32,895 nucleotides of DNA, taken from Ramlibacter sp. WS9. Lineage in GTDB: Bacteria > Pseudomonadota > Gammaproteobacteria > Burkholderiales > Burkholderiaceae_C. The notes under the pieces were generated by a model. The model had not been told where the DNA came from. It searched no databases and saw nothing but the letters and a program-made list of their open reading frames with translations. The stretch covers positions 1 through 32,895 of the forward strand of contig NZ_RKMB01000042.1 of assembly GCF_003797765.1 (NCBI RefSeq), written 5' to 3'. Every line of letters begins with the position of its first letter. Positions within the stretch are counted from its first letter, which is position 1. Position numbers and translations under genes: made by a program. Positions 1 through 6,052 of the stretch are shown in pieces.

Positions 1-13
1 TCAAACAGGTGCC

Positions 14-463
14 GCGAGCATGAGACGGTCGCGTCGCAAGCGACGCTGGGCCGCAAGACCGTCCACCGCGGGCGCCTGGGCTTTATTCGCGCCGCGGCCC
101 GGCCATGCACGGCGTTGCAGTGAGATGGTGGCGTGCCAGCGGTGGCGCGCCAATGTTGGGGCGAACAGGTGAAGCGTTGGCCGTCCACCGGCGGCGTGCC
201 TCGATGGTTTGCGAAGCTGTGCGTGGGCGGGCTGCGGCGCGAATAAAGCCCAGGCGCTTGCGGCGGGTGACCCCGCGACCCAGCACGGCTTCAGCCGTGC
301 GACCGTTTCATGCTCGCGAAAATTGTTTGAGTCGCAGCGTAGCGGAGGCGAGTTTTTTCGCGCGGGTCGCGGGGTCTCCCGGCGCAAGGGATTCGGCAGG
401 AGCTTGCGAAGCAGGCGATGCCGAACGCCGTAGCCATCGCGCCGCAGCCCGCCCACGCACAGC
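14..463. repeat. Mosaic of inverted-repeat modules in a gene-free stretch
   Basis: The stretch holds several inverted pairs. Bases 72-95 and 234-257 are a perfect 24-bp inverted pair. Bases 216-242 and 437-463 are a perfect 27-bp inverted pair. Bases 14-32 pair with 299-317 (18 of 19), and 257-284 pairs imperfectly with 362-388. Small hairpins sit at 283-300 (7-bp stem, TTCA loop) and 392-425 (TTCGGCA/TGCCGAA). The order suggests three roughly 100-bp copies of one module in alternating orientation (about 14-118, 216-317 and 362-463), the first diverged and the third carrying different internal sequence. No protein-like ORF was recognised; the open frames here read through the repeats. Bases 464-600 hold nothing I recognise. 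Mobility or function is unknown. Confidence 0.7.
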
Positions 464-609
464 TTTGCCGCGAGGTTCAGGAACGCAAAGCAGGACAAGC
501 ACTCCCCGGAAATCAGCGACGAACCAAAAAACAAGTCCCACGGTGAATCTGTTTTGACCTTTTGCGATGCAACGCCCCCGGGAAAACCCTGGAGAAATTC
601 CGCGCAGTC

Positions 610-676
610 TTGCCTACATTGCTTGCATACAAGATATGAATTCTTGTGTGGTCCGTCAATTCACCCTTCGCAGGAG
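610..676 (+). promoter_or_regulatory. Upstream regulatory region of the dctA-like gene
   Basis: A near-palindrome CTTGCATACAAG lies at 622-633. It overlaps a second inverted pair, ACAAGA (629-634) and TCTTGT (642-647). The first resembles the TTG-TATA-CAA type of operator used by many FadR/FCD-type GntR regulators, and such a regulator is encoded at the end of this gene set (2939-3667). A weak sigma70-like pair, TTGCCT at 610-615 and GATATG at 633-638 with 17-bp spacing, would overlap the palindromes. A clear AGGAG ribosome-binding site at 672-676 precedes the ATG at 684. The palindromes and RBS are seen; the promoter and operator roles are inferred. Confidence 0.4.
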
Positions 677-683
677 ATCCGCG

Positions 684-2009
684 ATGCCCCGATTTTTTCG
701 TTCCCTCTTCGGCCAGGTGCTGCTGGCGCTCGCCATCGGCGTGCTGGTCGGCTTCCTCTGGCCGCAGCAGGCCGTCCAGCTCAAGCCGTTGGGCGACGCC
801 TTCATCAAGCTCATCAAGATGCTGATTCCGCTGATCGTCTTCTGCGTCGTGGTGCACGGCATCGCCGGGGCCGGCGATCTGAAGCGGGTCGGCCGGGTGG
901 GCGTGAAGTCGTTGGTGTACTTCGAACTCGTGACCACCGTGGCGCTGGCGCTAGGGTTAGTGCTGGCCTTCGTGTTCCAGCCCGGCGCCGGCATGAACGT
1001 CGATCCCAAGATGCTCGACGCCAAGGCCATGGGCGCCTATGTCGACAACGCGAGCAAGCTCACCGGCGGTGGGACGGTGGAGTTCCTGATGAAGCTCATC
1101 CCCACGACGGCCATCAGTGCCTTCGCCAACGGCGACGTGCTGCAGGTGCTGCTGTTCGCGGTGCTGTTCGGCTGCGCGCTGGCGATGCTGGGCGAACGCG
1201 GCGCCAAGGTCAGCGGCTTTATCGAGGACATGTCGCATGTGCTGTTCAAGACCATGGGCATCATCATCAAGCTGGCACCGCTGGGCGTGCTGGGCGCCAT
1301 CGCTTTCACCGTGGGCAAGTACGGGCTCGGCTCGCTCAAGCAGCTGGGCCAGCTGGTCGTGCTGTTCTACGCCGCGGTCTTCCTGTTCGTCGCCATCGTG
1401 CTGGGCGGCATCATGCGGTTCTCGGGCTTCTCGCTCTTCAAGCTGCTGCGCTACTTGCGCGAGGAGCTGGCCGTGGTGTTTGCCACCACTTCGTCCGACA
1501 GCGTGCTGCCGCAGGTGATGGCCAAGCTCAAGCACATGGGCATCCGCGACTCGACCGTCGGCCTGGTCATCCCCACCGGCTACTCATTCAACCTGGACGC
1601 GTTCTCGATCTACATCACGCTGGCGGCGGTCTTCATCGCACAGGCCACCAACACGCCGATCTCGATGGCCGATTTGCTCACCATCCTCGCGATCTCGCTG
1701 GTCACTTCGAAGGGCGCACACGGCGTTCCCGGCTCGGCCATCGTGGTGCTGGCGGCCACATTGCAGGCCATTCCCGCGATCCCCGCCATTGGCCTGGTGC
1801 TGGTGCTGTCGGTGGACTGGTTCATGGGCATCGCGCGCGCGCTGGGCAATCTGATCGGCAACTGCGTGGCCACCGTCGCCGTCGCGGCATGGGAAGGCGA
1901 CATCGACCGAGAGCGTGCGCACCAGGTGCTGGACGGCGCCGACGTGCCGGCCCTCGAAGCGCCGAACGGCGCGGCGAATCCCACCCCTGCGGCAGTGGCC
2001 GCCGCGTAA
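684..2009 (+). CDS. dctA: DctA-like dicarboxylate/amino-acid:cation symporter (DAACS family)
   Basis: This is a 441-aa inner-membrane transporter of the DctA/GltP fold, close to the usual family length, with about eight hydrophobic segments. Family DctA proteins import C4-dicarboxylates with protons or sodium. Recognisable elements are the serine-rich HP1 loop (TTSSDSVLPQVMAKL), the TM7 stretch GYSFNLD, the HP2 loop (GVPGSAIVVLAATLQ) and TM8 (DWFMGIARALGNLIGN). Two substrate-site motifs depart from DctA: NLDGT reads NLDAF, and the usual SEAR before the key Arg reads GIAR. The Arg and Asn of TM8 are kept. The pocket may therefore suit a different carboxylate. The ATG at 684 was chosen over upstream starts because AGGAG precedes it and MPRFFRSLFGQVLLALAIG is a typical DctA N terminus. 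The solute-binding protein follows after 15 bp. Confidence 0.85.
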   Translation: MPRFFRSLFGQVLLALAIGVLVGFLWPQQAVQLKPLGDAFIKLIKMLIPLIVFCVVVHGIAGAGDLKRVGRVGVKSLVYFELVTTVALALGLVLAFVFQPGAGMNVDPKMLDAKAMGAYVDNASKLTGGGTVEFLMKLIPTTAISAFANGDVLQVLLFAVLFGCALAMLGERGAKVSGFIEDMSHVLFKTMGIIIKLAPLGVLGAIAFTVGKYGLGSLKQLGQLVVLFYAAVFLFVAIVLGGIMRFSGFSLFKLLRYLREELAVVFATTSSDSVLPQVMAKLKHMGIRDSTVGLVIPTGYSFNLDAFSIYITLAAVFIAQATNTPISMADLLTILAISLVTSKGAHGVPGSAIVVLAATLQAIPAIPAIGLVLVLSVDWFMGIARALGNLIGNCVATVAVAAWEGDIDRERAHQVLDGADVPALEAPNGAANPTPAAVAAA

Positions 2010-2024
2010 ACGAGGAGAACAACC

Positions 2025-2879
2025 ATGCAGTCCAAGCCTGTCTCCCCCGCGCGCCGCTCGCTCGTCGCGGCTGCCGCGGGCGCCATTGCTTCGATGGCCA
2101 CGCTGTCATCCCCCGCCAGTTGGGCGCAAGCCATCGGCAAGCCGGGTGCGCTGCCGGACCAGTTGGACCAGATCATGACCAGCCGCCTGCTGCGCGTGGC
2201 GGTGCCCAAGGAGTTTCCGCCGTTCGGCTACCTGCGCGACGGCATCCCCGAAGGCTACGACATCGCCATCGCACGCATGCTGGCGCTGGACCTCAAGGTA
2301 CGGCTGGAGATCGTGCCGGTGGCCAGCCCGCAGCGCCTGCCGTTCCTGCAGGAAGGCAAGGTGGACCTGGTCATCGCCAGCCTGGGCAAGAATCCGGAGC
2401 GCGAGAAGGTGATCGACTTCTCCCAGGCCTACGCGCCGCTCTACATCGGCGTGTTCGGCCCGCCGCCCAAAACCGAAGGTGCGTCGCTCAAGGGCAAGCG
2501 GATCGGCGTCACCAAGGGCAGCCTGGACGAGGAGGAGCTCGTGCGCAAGGTGCCCGATGCCGAGATCGTGCGCTACGAAAATTCCGCGGCCATCATCGAT
2601 GCGTATCTCAAGAACCAGATCGAATACCTGGCCGCCGGCAACGTGGTCATCGAATCGATCAAGGACGTGCAGGCGCGCGACCGAACGCAGCGCGTGCTGC
2701 TGCTCAAGGACAGTCCCTGCCACATCGGCGTGCGCAAGAACGAGGCGCGGCTGCTGGCGCGGGTCAACCGCTTCCTGCTGGAGGCGGGCGACTCGCAGGC
2801 GCTGATGATCAACGCCATGGTGTGGTTCAAGGCGACGCTGCCGCGCGACTTCTTCTCGCGCGCCAAACCCGTCACGTGA
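2025..2879 (+). CDS. Periplasmic solute-binding protein, family 3 (amino-acid type)
   Basis: This is a 284-aa type-II periplasmic binding protein. The N terminus has a twin-arginine-like signal (ARRSLVAAAAGA) with probable cleavage after SWAQ near residue 36. The mature part begins with the usual RLLRVAVPKEFPPFGY strand and carries GYDIAIARMLA, DLVIASLGKNPEREKVIDFSQAY (Arg of the ligand clamp) and KGKRIGVTKGS. Family members bind polar amino acids or small carboxylates and deliver them to ABC permeases. No permease or ATPase lies nearby; the neighbour 15 bp upstream is the DctA-like symporter and the next gene is a GntR regulator. It may serve a distant ABC system or act as a ligand sensor; both ideas are inference. 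GAGGAG at 2012-2017 supports the ATG at 2025. Confidence 0.85.
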   Translation: MQSKPVSPARRSLVAAAAGAIASMATLSSPASWAQAIGKPGALPDQLDQIMTSRLLRVAVPKEFPPFGYLRDGIPEGYDIAIARMLALDLKVRLEIVPVASPQRLPFLQEGKVDLVIASLGKNPEREKVIDFSQAYAPLYIGVFGPPPKTEGASLKGKRIGVTKGSLDEEELVRKVPDAEIVRYENSAAIIDAYLKNQIEYLAAGNVVIESIKDVQARDRTQRVLLLKDSPCHIGVRKNEARLLARVNRFLLEAGDSQALMINAMVWFKATLPRDFFSRAKPVT

Positions 2880-2938
2880 TGCCGCAACGCGCGCGCGGAG
2901 ATGAGCCCTAGAATCGCGCCGTCCCCTTCGAAAGAACC

Positions 2939-3667
2939 ATGGCCACCAGCCAGACCCAGATCGCACAGCAGGTCGTCGAATCCATCCTGGCGCAAAAGCT
3001 CGCGCCGGGCGATCGCCTGGGCGAGCAGGAGCTGGCGGCACTGTTCGGTGTCAGCCGCACGATGGTGCGCGAAGCCCTCATGCAGTTGCAGGCGCGCGGT
3101 TTCGTCGAAGTGCGCACGCGCAAGGGCTGGTACGTGGTCGAGCCTTCCTTCGAGCAGGCGCAGGACGCTTTCTCGGCCCGCCGCATCATCGAGGCGGGCA
3201 TCCTGCGCGACGCGGGCAAGCCGCTGCAGTCGGCGATGCGCCAGCTGCGCCAGCACATCGAGCGCGAGAAGCAGGCGATCGACGAAGCCGACCCGGCGAC
3301 GCGCGCATTCCTGCTGGCCGACTTCCACGTCTGCCTGGCCGAAAGCCTGGGCCAGAAGCTGCTGGTCGACGTGCTGCGCGACCTGACGGCCCGCACCACG
3401 CTCGCGGCCACGCTCTACCAGTCGAAGCACGACGCCGCGGAGTCGTGCGCGGAACACGCCGCCATCGTTCGCGCGCTGGAAAAAGGCGACCGCGCCCTCG
3501 CTGAAAAACGCATGCTGGAACACATCGGCAACGTGGAGCACGCGCTGGACGCCGTGCCCGCCAAGACCGGCCCCGGCGAGCGGCTGCGGCGCACGCTCGC
3601 GCCGTTGGCCGCACCCGCACCCGCACCTGCCACCGCGCCGGCGAAGAAGGCTACGCGTCGTCCTTGA
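2939..3667 (+). CDS. GntR-family transcriptional regulator (FadR/FCD subfamily)
   Basis: This is a 242-aa regulator. Residues about 5-70 form the GntR winged helix-turn-helix (QQVVESILAQKLAPGDRLGEQ, then LAALFGVSRTMVREALMQLQ). Residues about 80-215 form an all-helical FCD ligand-binding domain with histidines of the usual metal/ligand site (DFHVCLAE, EHAAIVRALEKGD, EHIGNVEHAL). The C-terminal tail is Ala/Pro-rich with a basic end. FCD regulators bind small organic acids and usually repress adjacent transport or catabolic genes. Its place behind the symporter and binding protein suggests control of that unit through the palindromes at 622-647. The last 17 bp overlap the end of the convergent EF-G-like gene, leaving no room for a terminator between them. 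Confidence 0.9.
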   Translation: MATSQTQIAQQVVESILAQKLAPGDRLGEQELAALFGVSRTMVREALMQLQARGFVEVRTRKGWYVVEPSFEQAQDAFSARRIIEAGILRDAGKPLQSAMRQLRQHIEREKQAIDEADPATRAFLLADFHVCLAESLGQKLLVDVLRDLTARTTLAATLYQSKHDAAESCAEHAAIVRALEKGDRALAEKRMLEHIGNVEHALDAVPAKTGPGERLRRTLAPLAAPAPAPATAPAKKATRRP

Positions 3668-5702
3668 CGCGGTATTGCGAAGCCAGTTGCTGCTGCACGG
3701 TGGGCGGCACCGCTTCGTAGTGGCTGAAGACGATGGTGTAGCGGCCCTGGCCGCCGGTCAGCGCATTCAGGCGCGATTGATAACTCGCCAGCTCCGACAG
3801 AGGCGCCTGCGCGACCACCGCGAGGCTGCCAGTCGAGGAGGTCGTGCCGCTCACCTGGCCGCGCCGTGACGCGAGATCCCCCGTGATGTCACCGATGTGC
3901 TGTTCCGGCGCCTGGATCTCCACGTTGACGATCGGCTCCAGCACGCTGGGCCGCGCGGCCTGCACCGCCGCCTGCACCGCCTTCTTGCCGGCCTGGATGA
4001 AGGCGATCTCCTTGCTGTCCACCGTGTGGTGCTTGCCGTCGTAGACCACCACGCGCAAATCCACCACCGGGTAGCCCGCGACCACGCCTGCCTCCAATGC
4101 CAGCCGCACGCCCTTCTCCACCGCCGGCATGAAGTTGTAGGGAATGGCGCCGCCCTTGACCTGGTCGACGAACTCGAAGCCCGTGCCACGTGGCAGCGGC
4201 TCGACGCGCAAGAACACCTCGCCGAACTGGCCGGCCCCGCCGGTCTGCTTCTTGTGGCGATGGTGGCCCTCGGCCGGCGCGGTGATGGTTTCGCGATAGG
4301 CGATGCGGGGCGGGCGGGTATTGACCTCGCACTTGTGCACTTCGGTCAGCCGTTCCAGCAGCGTGCGCAGGTGCAGCTCGCCCAGGCCGTACACCACGGT
4401 TTCGTTGGTGCTGGCCGCATGTTCCAGCTTCAGGCACGGATCTTCGCTCACCAGCTTGATCAGGATGTCGTGCAGGCGCTGCTCGTCGCCGCGCCGCTTG
4501 GGCTCGATGGCGAGGCCGTGCACCGGCACCGGAAACTCCAGCGGCTTCAGGTGAATGTGATCGTCTTCCGCCGCGTCGTGCAGCACGGCGTCGAAATGCA
4601 GCTCTTCCACTTTGGCGATCGCGCACAGGTCACCGGGCAGCGCACGCGGAATTTCCTTGAACTCCTTGCCCTGCAGCGAGAACAGGTGGCCGACCTTGAA
4701 GGGTCGGCGCGCATCGCCCACGTACAGCTGCATGCCAGTAGCGAGCGTGCCCTGGTGCACGCGGATCACGCCCATCTTGCCGACGTAAGGGTCCTGCGTC
4801 ACTTTGAACACATGGGCCAGCACGTGCTGCTTCGGGTCCGGCTCGGCCTTCAGCGGCTTGGCATCCGCGCCTTCGCCATTGAGGAAGGCCGGTGGGTTGG
4901 CTTCGGTCGGATCGGGTAGCAGCCGCGCGATCACGTCCAGCAGCTCGGGCACGCCGGCGCCGGTGCGCGCGGAGACGAAGCAGATCGGGATCAGGTGGCC
5001 TTCGCGCAGTGCCTGCTCCAGCGGCGCATGCAGCTCCTGCGGGTCGACGTCGCCATCGTTCAAGTAGCGCTCGACGAAGGCGGCATCCACTTCGACCACC
5101 TGCTCCACCAGGGCGCGATGCGCCTGCTCCACCGACGAGAAGTCCGGCGTGACGCCGTTCTGCGCCATGTTGTAGAAGCAGTCCACCACCTTGGCGCCGC
5201 GCTCGGCCGGCAGGTTGACCGGCAGGCACTCCTTGCCGAACGCGGCCTGGATCTGCGCCACCAGCGCTTCCAGGTTCACGCCCTGCGCGTCGATCTTGTT
5301 CACGACGATGATGCGGTCGCGCTCGCGCTGCGCCGCCCAGTTCATCATGCGGGCGGCCATCGGCTCGACGCCGGCGGTGGCACTGATCACCACCGCCGCG
5401 GTTTCCACCGCTTCGAGCGCGGGCAGCGATTGCCCCAGAAAATCCGGCGCGCCGGGCGTGTCGATGACGTGCGCATGGATGCCTCGATGTCGGAAGTGCA
5501 CCAGCGACGAGTTGAGCGATCGTTGCGCCTTTTTCTCGAGCGCGTCGTGGTCGCTGACGGTGGAGCCGCGCTCCACGCTGCCCGGCGCGCCGATGGCGCC
5601 GGCCTTCCAGAGCAGCGCCTCCACCAGGCTGGTCTTGCCGGCTGTCGCCGGTCCGACCAGGGCCAGCGTGCGCAGCTCGGCTATTTCCGCGGGTGTAGGC
5701 AT
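3651..5702 (-). CDS. Elongation factor G-like GTPase (EF-G paralogue)
   Basis: This is a 683-aa translational-GTPase paralogue, shorter than canonical EF-G (about 700). The G domain shows P-loop GPATAGKTS (residues 17-25), DTPG (81-84), NKID (135-138) and SAR (G5). The switch I region, where true EF-G has the invariant RGITI, instead reads KAQRSLNSSL. Later domains are present, including GGAGQFGEVFLRVEP, FVDQVKGGAIPYNFMPAVEKG and a domain V ending near LNALTGGQGRYTIVFSHYE. It belongs to the EF-G-like (EF-G2) group that coexists with FusA in many bacteria; its role is unclear and need not be translocation. The start at 5702 is preferred over 5732 because AGGAG lies about 10 nt upstream. No ribosomal-protein genes accompany it. 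Confidence 0.9.
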   Translation of the reverse strand: MPTPAEIAELRTLALVGPATAGKTSLVEALLWKAGAIGAPGSVERGSTVSDHDALEKKAQRSLNSSLVHFRHRGIHAHVIDTPGAPDFLGQSLPALEAVETAAVVISATAGVEPMAARMMNWAAQRERDRIIVVNKIDAQGVNLEALVAQIQAAFGKECLPVNLPAERGAKVVDCFYNMAQNGVTPDFSSVEQAHRALVEQVVEVDAAFVERYLNDGDVDPQELHAPLEQALREGHLIPICFVSARTGAGVPELLDVIARLLPDPTEANPPAFLNGEGADAKPLKAEPDPKQHVLAHVFKVTQDPYVGKMGVIRVHQGTLATGMQLYVGDARRPFKVGHLFSLQGKEFKEIPRALPGDLCAIAKVEELHFDAVLHDAAEDDHIHLKPLEFPVPVHGLAIEPKRRGDEQRLHDILIKLVSEDPCLKLEHAASTNETVVYGLGELHLRTLLERLTEVHKCEVNTRPPRIAYRETITAPAEGHHRHKKQTGGAGQFGEVFLRVEPLPRGTGFEFVDQVKGGAIPYNFMPAVEKGVRLALEAGVVAGYPVVDLRVVVYDGKHHTVDSKEIAFIQAGKKAVQAAVQAARPSVLEPIVNVEIQAPEQHIGDITGDLASRRGQVSGTTSSTGSLAVVAQAPLSELASYQSRLNALTGGQGRYTIVFSHYEAVPPTVQQQLASQYRVKDDA

Positions 5703-5827
5703 TGCGTGCTCTCCTCTGGGGAACGTCGGCACATGTTAAGCCGGGCAGGCGAGCGAGGGAAGCCGTCCGAGCCCGACCGTGGGCATCGTCCTACATCACG
5801 TGAGCGCTCGCCCGCTATTCTTGATCG

Positions 5828-6043
5828 ATGACATCGCCAAAAGACAGGGACGGCAAGGCGCCACGGGAAGAATTCGAGGTGGCCTACTACACCAAGGAGC
5901 TGGGGCGCTCGCTGCAACGCAAGATGCTGCAGCGGCAGTTCAACGAGTTCTCCGACAGCCACATCAGCGCCGCGGCGCACCATGGCGAAGACCCCGAGCC
6001 GGAATCGAACAGCGCCCCGCCGAAGGAAGACCGCGCAGGTTAG
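5828..6043 (+). CDS. Small hypothetical protein
   Basis: This is a 71-aa hydrophilic ORF that matches no family I can name. The central part (EEFEVAYYTKELGRSLQRKMLQRQFNEF) has the composition of an amphipathic helix, followed by an acidic, Pro-rich tail. There is no signal peptide or membrane segment. It is divergent from the EF-G-like gene (125 bp apart) and converges on the FAD dehydrogenase gene with only 9 bp between stop codons. No convincing ribosome-binding site precedes the ATG. The protein-like central composition argues for a real gene, but this is a modest-confidence call. Confidence 0.5.
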   Translation: MTSPKDRDGKAPREEFEVAYYTKELGRSLQRKMLQRQFNEFSDSHISAAAHHGEDPEPESNSAPPKEDRAG

Positions 6044-6052
6044 CGTTGCCTG

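Noticed and set aside
14..463. Possible CRISPR array or integron attachment site
   Set aside because: Repeats are inverted, unequal and not regularly spaced, and no cas or integrase gene is present.
1..557. Several open frames on both strands across the leader region
   Set aside because: They read through inverted repeats, have no recognisable domain and are biased to Arg/Ala as expected for random GC-rich sequence.
554..2911. A very long open frame overlapping the symporter and binding-protein genes
   Set aside because: Its translation is Arg/Gly/His-rich without domains, while the other frames give clear DctA and binding-protein families with good ribosome-binding sites.
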